NCBI RefSeq assembly: GCF_963169125.1 | Contig: NC_084795.1 | Coordinates: forward strand, 277,770,122-277,834,121 | From: Humulus lupulus | Taxonomy: Eukaryota; Streptophyta; Magnoliopsida; Rosales; Cannabaceae | DNA: 64,000 nt | Reading direction: 5' to 3' | Shown: one piece after another, positions 34,868-45,571 of the stretch | How positions within the stretch are numbered: the stretch's first letter is position 1 | Layout: every line of letters begins with the position of its first letter | Notes under the pieces: generated by a model | The model's database searches: none | The model's input: only the letters and a program-made list of their open reading frames with translations | What the model was told of the DNA's origin: nothing | Translations under genes and position numbers: made by a program

Positions 34868-36818
34868 TGTAATGACCCAACTAATTCTAGACTTTGGACC
34901 ATTAATATCTACTATACATAGACACTAATATTAAGAAAACACATACGAAATAGTCATAACTTTATTAAAAAATGTAAAGCAAAGGTTAAAATACAAAAAA
35001 AATTCGGAGTATGACATGGGATCCCAATGTTTGAAAATAAAACATATCTCAAATTGTAAATAAATTCGTTACAAGATCAGGTGCGGAAAAATACATATAA
35101 AACATAATTGAAATGACTAAAAACAATTTCGTCCTCGAATCGTTCACGCAGTCCACCAAATCCATTCTCCCTCAATACACAATCCCAAGCCGCCAATAAT
35201 CTTTCCGCCGCCATAACTATTTTCCTGCACATATAAAACAAAAGAATGAGCCTAATGCCCAGCAAGGAAAATCTACTAAAAGCATGAAACATAAACATAA
35301 ACTATAACCATATAACATATACTATGAACATATATCACAATTCTAACCCATGTACATGGTAAACATTTGGGGTTTGCTAGCTAACAACTATAAGCCTTAA
35401 ACTACAATTGGGTTTGCTAGCTAAGCAACTATAAGCCCCAAGAACATAAAAATGTCGGGGTTTGCTATTTAAGCAACTATAAGCCCCAAAACCTATATAT
35501 CATAAGATATAAAAAAAACATATCATACATTATACATAAACATAACACATAACATATAGAAACTATCCTATTTTCCTTACCAAATACCAGGATGTGAGAA
35601 CAAGGACGGGATTTTGGAACACTCCTAAAAACCATTAATGAGAAGGTGAGTATTTCTAAAAGAAGAAGATGAAAAAGAAATGAATCTAAACCACCGAGAA
35701 GAAGAGCTTACCGAAATAAAACCTCAAGTTCAAAGAACTTAATTGCCTAACCATGAATGGAAAACAGCAAGTTAGAATTTGAGTAGAGAAAAACTATAAT
35801 AACTAATGAAATATACAGAAATGAATTAGGAATAAGAATACCTTTGAATGCACTATGACCGTACTACACCGTGAAATCGAAATACACACTATGAACCTTA
35901 CTTCCCAAGTGTTTAATAATCTTAAAATGATAAAGCTTATAACCCCAACCCAAGTGTTTAACACTCTAAAGTAAACCTAGCAGCTTGAAGGCTCTGAACT
36001 CAGCTTGAAGAATGAAAGAAATGGCTGGGTACTAGGTCCTATTTATAGAGTTCAAGAATGAAAAGATCTTCTTTTAGCTTGAATAAAAATAATGACTTTG
36101 AATTGAAAAACATTTGAATATTCGTTCAGCAGAGGCTTAAGACTCGGTCAAAAAGATTCTGGGTTTATCAAGAGGTTATGGAATAAAATGAGCTCAGTTT
36201 CAAAACCATTAAAAAATAATGCCCTAGAGCTGATATATCGCCCATGGTAGGCGATATATCGCTTGGGCTTATGTTCCCGAGGCTCGTCAAAGTGTTCGTG
36301 CGAAGTTATGTGTTTTTTTTATTCCCCGAGTGGCGATATATCGCCCCCTAGAGTTGCGATATATCGGCATACACTGAAATATTATACACGTAATTGCACT
36401 TTTTTAGCCTAATTTGAATTGAGTAAACAACTTTGACTGAGTCCTATAACGATTTCAAAGCTGCTGGCAGACTTTGGGATTTTCAAATATTACTCTTAAT
36501 AAACTATTCGTCAAAAATACTTAATTTCTCAATAAACATACACATGACAAGTGTCATGATCTTATTGGTTCTATGTAAACCTTATTGTATAATAAATATC
36601 ATCTTCATAATCAGCTATATTAATCAAACCATATGTTATAATTAATATTCTTAAACTATAGGTTAAACTTATAAAATCTACAAGTGCTGCTACGAGTGTC
36701 CAACTAAGTCCCGGCTTGAACCGAAATCCACAGTAATAAACAGACTACAACTATTACTAGCTATTACTACTACTACTACTACTATCTAACTAGCTAAGTA
36801 AAGTTCTTGGACTCTACA
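34868..36818 (-). repeat. 5' LTR (1951 bp) of the chromovirus
   Basis: On the minus strand it runs from TGTAGAGTCCAAG to GGGTCATTACA. It carries the palindrome module (36229-36368), a TATA box (CTCTATAAATAGGAC, plus ~36046-36060) and, downstream, a TTTCCTGCACATAT region also present in the related LTRs near 59750-59770 and 63000-63020. The same family supplies the LTRs at 58219-63363 and 60178-62050. Confidence 0.9.
36229..36368 (-). promoter_or_regulatory. Four-copy GGCGATATATCGCC palindrome module (chromovirus 5' LTR)
   Basis: Copies at 36229-36242 (GCTGATATATCGCC), 36250-36263 (GGCGATATATCGCT), 36332-36345 (perfect) and 36355-36368 (TGCGATATATCGGC). Centre spacings are 21, 82 and 23 bp. 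The module lies upstream of the TATA box in transcription order. Confidence 0.9.
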
Positions 36819-37145
36819 TGAATGTACATAGTCAGCTGATCGGCCGCCACGACCGAGGAGTGGCACAGAACGGGAAAAGCCTAAATGTCTGTTTTGCCCT
36901 TAGAGTGGCTAGTAGATGTATTTATATCCTGAGATTTTGTAAACTTTCTTTTAAACATTATTACTTTTGGGATCCCATGTAAAAGAATGTTTGATTATAT
37001 GAAATGAAACTTTTGTGGCCGAAATCTTTTAACCCTAGTTCAACTATAGTTTCTGTAACACGTTTCTAACTAAATGACTTGATTAGCAAGTCTTGCACTT
37101 TTATAAACATACAGTGTAACGGTCTTGGCTATCCAGGGCGTTACA
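36819..37145 (+). mobile_element. 3' end of another chromovirus-type LTR
   Basis: About 330 bp ending CCAGGGCGTTACA, the terminal form of plant chromovirus LTRs, and containing GGGATCCCATGTAAAA, a phrase also present in the 58219-63363 LTR (GGGATCCCAATGT). Its left part was cut by the insertion at 36818. Confidence 0.55.
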
Positions 37146-37576
37146 GTAGAGTAGTGGATATCACCAACTTGAACAAGGTTCAAGACCTTTGTCCAAAAGC
37201 TTATTTCCCTTATTCTCTAAGCACTAAGAGATCTCTCAAGAAAATAGCTCTATGAAATTATCAAGTCTCTATGGTGTATTTTCCAGCCAAGTGTTTTGTG
37301 GATAGAAAATAGTGTGTCTAACAAGTGAGCATTAGGCTCCTATTTATAGAATTTTGAGACACCATTTGAAATTCAAATTCAACCAACCCCCATGGCTGTT
37401 ACCAATGATTAATTAGATTTTTATGGAATTAAAATAGAGATTTGGGAGTTACTTGGCTGTTGGAAACGTTCAAAATTGGATAAAACCAAAATTTGGAGAA
37501 TGCTGCCAGCCATTCTGGCCGCGGCCCACAACGTTTTTTTCAGCTATTAATTTTGCCAAATTTTTCAAAACGTTCC
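37146..37576 (-). mobile_element. Older LTR-like repeat split by the Tat element (left part)
   Basis: A repeat that continues at 52029 beyond the Tat insertion; the last five bases (GTTCC, 37572-37576) are the Tat target duplication. It has a minus-strand TATA box (TTCTATAAATAGG near 37340-37355), so it is probably an LTR read from right to left. I could not find its ends or its family. Confidence 0.5.
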
Positions 37577-38328
37577 TGTACGCCCTAATTTTCCACGGGC
37601 TATTAGCGAGCTGAGATATGGCATAATTATATCAGCCACGTGGATACCACGTGGCCGGAGCTGCTGTTGTCAGGTCCTACCTCTTTAGCTCAAGGTAACC
37701 AAAGGTTTATTAAGATTATTTAAGGGCCGAGTCAGGAATATGAAGACTGCAGGTCAAGAAGGCATCCAGTTTGAGGCACGAGCTGGAGTTGGAAGCTGTG
37801 ACCCTTTATAAAGTCAACCACGCAATGTAAACGTGCATATATCAGACATCACGTGTCTGATATATCCCTGAATTCTCGGACACGTAGCATGAACGTGCGT
37901 GTTCAGGCACCCACGACTGGGTTGGGCCGTGCGGCCCATTATCCCCCTTACCTATTGATTAGACCACACTTCATTTGTCAGGTTTTAGGAATTAATCATG
38001 AATGTCACAGAAGTGACATGATGGGTAAGAAGGTCACGGGATGACCCCCCTTACCAACTCCCAGGTGCCCTCTCCTATAAATATGGAGATCCTGGGAGTT
38101 GCAAAGGGTTGGATTCTATTGTGTAACGAAATACCTTGTAAGGAATACCAGGAATATAGCAATAATATTGGCTGGTGGAGTAGAAGGATTTTAACCTTTG
38201 AACCACCTAAAAACGTATTTGTGTCATCAATCCATTTTAAGATCATTCATTTGTTTCGGTTCATTATTCAGCACTAATCCCTTTCTCTTATTTTCTTAAT
38301 TACCTGTTGGCGAAGAACCGCGTCAACA
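37577..38328 (+). repeat. 5' LTR of the Tat element
   Basis: TGTACGCCC to CGCGTCAACA, 752 bp. In U3 there are two CCACGTGG palindromes 11 bp apart (37636-37643, 37647-37654) and a perfect 12-bp inverted repeat ATATATCAGACA/TGTCTGATATAT with a 5-base loop (37837-37865). The TATA box is at 38076-38083. Confidence 0.95.
38076..38083 (+). promoter_or_regulatory. TATA box of the Tat 5' LTR
   Basis: CCTATAAATATGG is a strong TATA box about 245 bp before the LTR end. At the same place in the 3' LTR the sequence reads TCTAAAAATATGG, so only the 5' copy keeps the consensus. Confidence 0.7.
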
Positions 38329-38331
38329 GTT

Positions 38332-38350
38332 TGGTGCTTTCATTGAGAGC
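38332..38350 (+). promoter_or_regulatory. Primer binding site of the Tat element
   Basis: TGGTGCTTTCATTGAGAGC, three bases after the LTR. The first 18 bases are identical to the primer site of the truncated element at 7330-7347. Confidence 0.75.
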
Positions 38351-38383
38351 TTGTTAGATTGGTGCTATCGCAGATATCCAACT

Positions 38384-41317
38384 ATGGTGACCACTCGATC
38401 AAGACACAGTAACGAGGCGGAACAACATGATGGGCAAGAGGCCCATCATGCCGCCATCTCCGGTGAGCAAAACCTTGAAGTTCAGTAGCGGCCAGGCAAG
38501 CAGCCAATAGGCCAGGATGACACTGGAAGTTCGGCACCCCGGCCACCTAATCCAAACCCGGATTTTTACACGGCCGTAGAGATGGAGAATGCTCAGCTGG
38601 CGAAAGCTAGTCAGTAGATTAAGGAGGTGTTGGCCCGACTACCCCCTCTTACAACAGATGCTAACGTCGGAAAGAGGCAAGGCGAGACTCATAAGTCCCG
38701 CCGGGGTAATCGGTCCAGGCCTAGCCGCCCGGCTAGACCTCCGACATCCAACTCTACTTCCTCGTCGCACCGCCGAGAGGCAATCTTCGAAGAACTACCC
38801 AGGGCCGAGCAACAGTATAGCCGCTCGGTCCGAACTTCAACTCCCAGCTCACAGCCAGCCTCGAGCGCGCCCATGAGGGCTCGAGGGAATTCTAGAAGGA
38901 GATCCGGGGAGGGCTCACCGCGACAGCCCATCCCGGCCAACCGTCTTGCGCCCCGCTCAGATCGCCAGGCGCAAGGCCTGCAAGTTGGCAGGGCCGAAAG
39001 GCCCCTACCTAACCTGATCCGCCCTGACGGAACTAGGATTGCATCCCCGGTCAGGCATCCTCCTTCACCGATAAGATACCCGTCTCCTCCTCGGCCTATC
39101 CGAGATATTCCAGCTTATGGGAGTAGCAGGAGAAACCCGCCTTCTGCAGGACCTTCCCATCGTAGTAGGGCGCCCAGAGAAGTCCCGGATCCTCGCCTCC
39201 AGAGGCGGGCTCCGAGCTTCTCTAACGGGAGCTACTGGACCGGAAGTCGCCGGAGTTACCTTTCTGGCGGAGACCTGCGCCAACGCCTAAGCTCGGTGCA
39301 AAGTCCTCAAGCCACCCCGAGGGGCGACCTACGAGATCGCCTTAACTCTCATAGGGGGGACTCGGTAGGAAGTGGTAGCCATGCTCGCTCAAGGGGAGAC
39401 CTGTCCGAGGTGCGTGACGGCGGGAATGTCCCAAATAACCTATCTCAAGATAGGAGGGGCAATAACCCACCAAACGTATACAATGGATCCGGAGCTGTTG
39501 AACAGCCCCGGAATAACCAAGGAGATCAGGACAAAACCCTTGAGTGCCTGGCTTAGATGGAGGAGTTAATGAGGAAGCTCCTGTCGGAGAAAGAAAAAGA
39601 CGAATATGATTCGGGGGACGAGCTTGAGCTCTTCGCCCCCAGTATAGCCGCAACGGCATACCCGCCTGGTTTCCGTATGCCGCACTTGTCCAAATTCAAC
39701 TGAGATGGAGATTCTTCAGATCATCTGGGTATGTTCAATACCTTGATGATGGCCCACAACATTGGCCCCGAGCTGAGGTGTTTGATATATCCCTCCACAC
39801 TGACTGGGCCGGCCAGACAGTGGTTCAAACAAAGCAAGACGCAGTCAATCAGCTCCTGGAAAAATTTCTCTGCTGACTTCAAAAGAGCATTCCGAGCCTC
39901 CCAGGCTGCCCGCGTCAAGGCCGACTCCTTGGCTAACATGAGGAAACAACCCGACGAGCCTCTGAAGGCTTACCTGAGCAGGTTCACGAACGTCACCGCT
40001 CGGGCCAGAGACGCAGATGACAACTCCAAGCTCATGGCTTTGAGGACTGGAATCCTTGTCGGAGGGGGACTCTGGAATGAAATACAAAGGAAGGGAGTCA
40101 GCTCAGTAAATGAATTCCTAAATAGGGCCCAGGGGTGGATTAACTTGGAGGAGGCCCAAACCTCAGCTGCAGGAACCAGCCAGGTCCCTGAGCAGCCCGC
40201 TGGAGTGGGAATGGAGGTCATGACAGCGACCCAGAACGCTACACAGAATAACCAGTTCGGTGGAGGAAAGAGAAAGGGGAATGGCGAGGGCAACCAGCAC
40301 GGCCCAAGGAAGAATAAGTCCGTAGAAAAATTTAAGCCGGTCTACGCGACTTATACGGAGCTCACCCACTCTAGGGAGAACATCTTCCTAGCAAACTCTG
40401 CTCGCCTCCCTTGGAAGAAGCCGGAGCCGTTAAAGCACCAGAAGGGAAAGCGAGACCCCTCCAAGTTTTGTCGTTTCCACAACGACGTTGGCCACAATAC
40501 CGACGATTTTAGACACCTGAAAGATGAGATCGAGACTCTCATCAGAGCCGGCCCCTTGGCTCAGTATGCGCGGAACAGGGTTCCAGCAAGCCGACCTGCT
40601 CTGGAAGTCCCGGTCAGTCAGCCCAGGTCTCGGGTAGAACAAGACGTCCCTCCTCCAGTGATAGGAGGAGAGATATCCACAATCTCTGGAGGTCCTCATT
40701 TGGCTGGCACGAGCAGAGGTGCCCAAAAGAGGTACGTCAACGAAGTTAAGGCCCATAATGGAGTAGAGTTCGTCCCCGAGCAACACCTGCCAAAGCAGCA
40801 GCGATTGGAAAGGCAACCAATCATTTTTTCTGAAGAAGATGCCAGTCATGTTCAGTTCTCTCATAATGATCCTCTGGTCGTAGCTGTGCAGCTCGCTAAT
40901 CAGAAGGTTAGGAGAGTGCTAATCGATAATGGGAGCTCAGTAAACCTCCTATTCCGGTCCACGCTGGAGAAGATGGGTTTGGCTGTCGCCGAGCTGAAGG
41001 CGACCTCCATGATGCTTTATGGTTTCTCAGGAGAAGGATCAGCGGCTATAGGGACGATCGAGCTGGTGATCACCTTAGGAGAGGGACCTCGAACAGTCTC
41101 AAAACTCCTTGAGTTCGTGGTCATCGACTGTCCCGCCGCATACAATGCCATTTTGGGTCAACCTACACTTATAGCTTTTGAAGCCATCACCTTCGTCCGC
41201 CACCTTGCGCTGAAATTCCCTTCTTCCACAGGGATATGCACGGTCCGTGGCGATCAACTTGCTGCCAGGGAATGCTATAGCATTTCGATGAAGGGAAATC
41301 GAAACCCAGGCAACTAA
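38384..41317 (+). pseudogene. Tat gag-protease gene with four nonsense codons
   Basis: One frame runs from the Met at 38384 to 41317, interrupted by stops at 38486 (TAG), 38615 (TAG), 39554 (TAG) and 39701 (TGA). The first ~400 residues are Arg/Pro/Ser-rich. The Ty3 gag domain follows (IYPSTLTGPARQWFK, SWKNFSADFKRAF, LKAYLSRF). The Tat-type knuckle CRFHNDVGH appears at ~40473, but the last metal ligand position reads Phe. The protease has IDNGSSVNLLF at ~40922, the Asn form common in Tat elements, and AYNAILGQPTL near 41140. Pol begins in another frame 3 nt after the stop. Confidence 0.9.
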
Positions 41318-41319
41318 CA

Positions 41320-44300
41320 ATGGCCGTCCAAGGTGGAGAAGAGGAATCTCAGGAACCTTTGACTAATCCTGAGATTGAAATACCTCAGAGCGCCGAAGGG
41401 GAAAGTATCGTCCTAAGTGAGGATATTGACCCCCGAATAGGCGAGGACAAGTCCGAGCTCTAAGCTATTGAAGAGCTCGAGGAAGTAAATATCGATCCAC
41501 AAAATCCTTCACGGATGGTTAAGCTCGGGAAAAACCTCTGTGGCAAGAGGCAGGCGGAGCTGATTAGATTTCTGCAGGAGAACCTGGATGTGTTCGCATG
41601 GTCACACGAGGACATGGTGGGAATCAGTACAAATGTCATCATGCACACCCTTCATTTGGATAAGAGCGTTCCTGCAAAGTCCCAGAAACAGAGGCGCCTG
41701 GGAACAACTCGGGTTGAGGCCTTAGAAGAAGAAGTAGCCTGGCTCAAGAAATGCGGCTTTATCCGTGAAGCCAAGTTTCCGGTTTAGGTCGCCAATCCTG
41801 TGCTGGTCCCGAAGCCCAACGGGAAATGGCGGACCTGCATCGACTTCTTCGATCTGAATAAAGCCTGCCCCAAAGATTGTTTTCCCTTGCCAAGGATCGA
41901 CCAATTGGTGGACGCCACGGCGGGGCACGAGCTCATGTCCTTTATGGACGCGTACTCAGGCTATAATCAGATCGCCATGAACCCGGCGGACCAGGAGCAC
42001 ACCAACTTCATGACCCCAACTAACGTCTATTGTTACAAGGTCATGCCGTTCGGACTGAAAAACGCCGGTGCTACATACCAGAGATTAGTGAATAGAATGT
42101 TTGCCAACCAGATCGGGAAGAACATGGAAGTGTACGTTGATGACATGCTGGTCAAGTCAAAGACTACCGATAACCATGTTTCCGACCTGGAAGAACGCTT
42201 CAAGATACTAAGAGAATACGACATGAGGCTTAACCCTCAGAAGTGCACTTTCGGGGTCACGTCTGGAAAATTCCTGGGTTTCATTGTCAACATTAGAGGA
42301 ATCGAGGCGAACCCCGATAAGATCAGGTCATTGCTCGAGCTTCCCTCACCCAGGTCGCGAAAGGACGTTCAAGGCCTGACAGGAAGGGTGGCAGCCCTTA
42401 ATCGGTTTATTTCAAAATCCACCGACAAGTGCCTGCCATTCTACAACCTGCTCAGAGGAAATAAGAAGTTCGAATGGACAGAGGAGTGCGAGAGTGCTTT
42501 CCTCGACCTGAAGGCACATCTGGCCGAGCCGCTCGTATTGTCCAAACCAAAGGTAGGAGAGCCTCTTTTTCTTTACCTAGCTGTCACAGAAGATGCAGCT
42601 AGTGCCGTATTGGTCCGTGAAGAAGACCGGGTTCAGAAAACGGTCTACTACATCAGCAAGAGACTTCTCGGGGCCAAATCCCGATACCCGTTGATGGAAA
42701 AATTGGCGTTCTGTCTTATCACGGCCTACCGAAAGCTCAGACCGTATTTCTAGTCCCACTAAATACACGTCATGATCGATCAACCTTTAAGGTAGGTTTT
42801 GCAAAAACCTGAAGCATCGGGACGCCTGTTGAAATGGGCTATCGAACTCAGTCAGTTCAAGATTTTGTACACCCCCCGAACTGCTATAAAGAGTCAGGCC
42901 CTGGCCAATTTTGTGGCAGAGTGCACAGGATTCAGGTAGGATCCTGTGGAAGGGTCACCCCAGGTCACCTCGACCCAGGCGTCATGGAAGATCTTCGTGG
43001 ATGGCTCATCTAATGAGAACGACTCCGTGGCTGGAATCATTTTGATATCCCCAGAAAGGCATAGATTCCACTCGGTGCTGAGATTCGGATTCAAGGCCTC
43101 CAACAATGAGGCCAAATACGAAGCTTTGCTGGCCGGGCTAAGGGTAGCCCAGGAGCTGAAGGCCAGCTCTGTTCAGTGTTTTAGCGATTCCCAGCTCGTG
43201 GTAAACCAGGTGCTAGGTGAATATCAAGCACGGGGAGCCAAGATGGCTGCTTACCTGGCCAAGGTAAAAGTCGAACTGTCCACATTTGAACGAGGCTCAA
43301 TCGAGCAGATACCTCAAGAGCAGAACGCTAACGCAGACGCCCTCGCCAAGCTCGCTACCTCCGGGGATACGGAGGCTTTGGGGTTAGTACCGATAGAGTT
43401 CCTAGAGAAACCAAGTATAGAAGAGGTCAGGGCGGAGGTCGAGATGATCGACGCCAGACCGACCTGGATGACTCCCATCCTCGAGTACCTTACCGAAGGA
43501 AAGTTACCCGAGGGGCGTAATGACGCACGGCGGGTACTGTACCAGGCTCCAAGGTATACGATGGTAGATGGGGTGTTGTACCAACGTGGGCATTCTCTAC
43601 CCCTCTTACGATGTGTTCTGCCAGGCGAGGCAAAGGCCATCTTGCAGGAAGTGCACGAGGGTTTTTGCGGGGATCACACTGGGGGCAAAGCTTGGCCCTA
43701 AAAGTCTTAAGGCAAGGGTATTACTGGCCCACTCTATCAAAGGACTCGATCTCGTATGTCAAGAAATGTGACAAGTGCCATCGATTCGCCACAGTTTCCC
43801 GAGCTCCCCCAGTCGAGCTGAAGATGATCTCGTCCCCATGGCCATTTGCGGTTTGGGGAATCGACTTGGTTGGCGCCCTCCCTACTGGAAAGGGCGGGGT
43901 CCGCTACGCCGTGGTGGCTATCGACTACTTCACAAAGTGGGCCGAGGCAGAACCTTTGGCAACGATCACTTCCAAGAAAGTCCTCGACTTTGTGGTCAAG
44001 AGCATTATCTGCCGGTTCGGGCTGCCAAAGAAAATCGTATCCGACAATGGGACTCAGTTCGACAGCGACCTCTTCACTGAGTTTTGTGAAAGGTACGGAA
44101 TTGTGAAAAGCTTCTCATCCGTGGCCTATCCCCAGGAAAATGGCCAGGTCAAGGCTGTCAATAAGACGCTAAAGGCGAGCCTTAAGAAGAGACTAGATGA
44201 AGCTAAGGGGGTCTGGCCAGAACAGCTCCCCCAGGTTCTGTGGGCATACCGGACCTCGCATCGGACTCCTACGGGTCAGACTCCTTTCTCCCTGACTTTT

Positions 44301-44699
44301 GGGAGTGAGGCAGTCCTCCCTGTTGAGATTAAGGTATCTTTGCATAGAGTCTAGGCATATGATCAGGACCGTAACCATAAACTACTTTGCGCCTCCCTCG
44401 ACCTGATTGATGAAAGACGAGAAGATTCGCAGCTTCAGCTCGCGCATTACCAGCAAAAAATCACTCATTATTTCAACTCAAAGGTCAAAAAACGCGCCTT
44501 TAGCATTGGCGACCTGGTCCTCAAGAGAGTCTTCTTAACCGGTAAGGATCCCAAAGATGGAGTATTGGGACCGAACTAGGAAGGGCCATATCAAATCACC
44601 AAGGTCATAAAGGGAGGAACTTACAAATTAGCTCGGCTCAATGGAGAGGCAGTCCCATGAACTTAGAACGCCATCCATTTGAAGAAATATTATCAGTAG
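41320..44699 (+). pseudogene. Tat pol: RT, RNase H, archaeal-type RNase H, integrase
   Basis: The frame starts at 41320 with stops at 41461, 41785, 42751, 42760, 42793 and 42937, a frameshift near 43685, and stops at 44352, 44577, 44658 and 44664. RT spans ~41500-42350 with NPADQEHTNF and the intact YVDDMLVKS at ~42130. The first RNase H is truncated in motif (YYISKRLLGAKSRYP). A second, archaeal-type RNase H at 42980-43360 has FVDGSS, NNEAKYEALLAGL and CFSDSQLV, that is the D, E and D set. Integrase has the HHCC finger, WGIDLVG and VSDNGTQF, but the third acidic residue is changed: NGQVKAVNK has Lys where the family has Glu. Dead by several independent lesions. Confidence 0.92.
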
Positions 44700-44819
44700 C
44701 ACCCTTGTAAGGCTTAAAGGCCACTTTTTTTGTTAAGCAATGAGAATTAAATCTTTGGTTATTATTGTGTATATTTGCGGATGTAATCTCAAGTAACCAC
44801 AAAAGACCCTTTCCTAGTT

Positions 44820-44833
44820 ACTTGGGGGGCATA
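44820..44833 (+). promoter_or_regulatory. PPT-like motif after pol
   Basis: ACTTGGGGGGCATA lies just after pol. The core CTTGGGGGGCA is identical to the core of the true polypurine tract before the 3' LTR (51260-51270). It could prime internal plus-strand synthesis. Confidence 0.45.
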
Positions 44834-44840
44834 TGGTGCC

Positions 44841-45420
44841 TGGATATAACCAGGTCGCCTTAAAGGCTTAGAAGTTTATTCAAATCGATTGATCAGTGTT
44901 TTTCTTAAAAAACATGAGATATTGATAAAGGATTAACACGAACTAAGTCCTATCCTGGATGTAACCAGGTCGGCTCAAAACTTAGAAGTTAATTCAAATT
45001 GATTGATCAATGTTTTTCTTTAAAAGCACGAGATATTGATAAAAATTAACGTGAACTAAGTTTTCAAACTAACGTCCTGGACATAACCAGACCCTAAAAC
45101 TTAGAAGTTAATTCAAATTGATTGATCGATGTTTTTCTTAAAAAGCACGAGATATTGATAAAAATTAACGCGAACTAAGTTTTCAAACTAACGTCCTGGA
45201 CATAACCAGGTCCTAAAACTTAGAAGTTAATTCAAGTTGATTGATCGTTGTTTTTCTTAAAAAGCACGAGATATTATATCAAGAATTAACGGGAACTAAG
45301 TTTTCAAGACAATGTCCGGGGAGCAACCAGGACTTATCTTAGAAGTCGGGTCAAGATTGGTTAATATGTTTTTCCTAGAAAAATATAAAAGTATCAATCA
45401 TAGCACCAAAAAAAAGAAAA
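44841..45420 (+). repeat. ~120-bp tandem repeat, about five copies
   Basis: Units start at ~44841, 44956, 45078, 45197 and 45318, giving periods of 115, 122, 119 and 121 bp. Each has GGA(C/T)(A/G)TAACCAG, then CTTAGAAGTTAATTCAA, ATTGATTGATC and GTTTTTCTTAAAAAGCACGAGATATTG. Units 3 and 4 are nearly identical; the first and last are more diverged. Variable tandem repeats between pol and the 3' LTR are known in Tat/Ogre elements and can seed satellite DNA. Confidence 0.9.
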
Positions 45421-45571
45421 ACAAACTAAGAATATTACTGAAGTGCATAGAGGCAAAAGGATATAAACCAATTAAAAGCAAAGATTGATAAAGCCAATTG
45501 TCTCGAGGTGAAAAAACCTCATACAAAAGTTACAAATATATATATGTGTTCGAAAAAGAAAAAGAAAGGCC

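Larger units (their letters stand above)
27489..36818 (-). mobile_element. Chromovirus (Del/Tekay-like Ty3 element), decayed
   Basis: A minus-strand element: 5' LTR 34868-36818, initiator-Met primer site 34849-34865, ~1.1-kb leader with a short intron and ORF, gag-protease, RT-RNase H, integrase with chromodomain, polypurine tract, then only 326 bp of the 3' LTR. Shared LTR sequence differs at roughly 9 of 320 positions. Gag and pol carry stops and frameshifts, and integrase is split by a solo LTR (28825-30034). The right flank is TGAAT; the left target site has been lost with most of the 3' LTR. Confidence 0.9.

Noticed and set aside
38041..38277. 78-codon ORF repeated in both Tat LTRs (also 51736-51972)
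   Set aside because: It is repeated only because the LTRs are; it overlaps the TATA box and R region and shows no coding signature.
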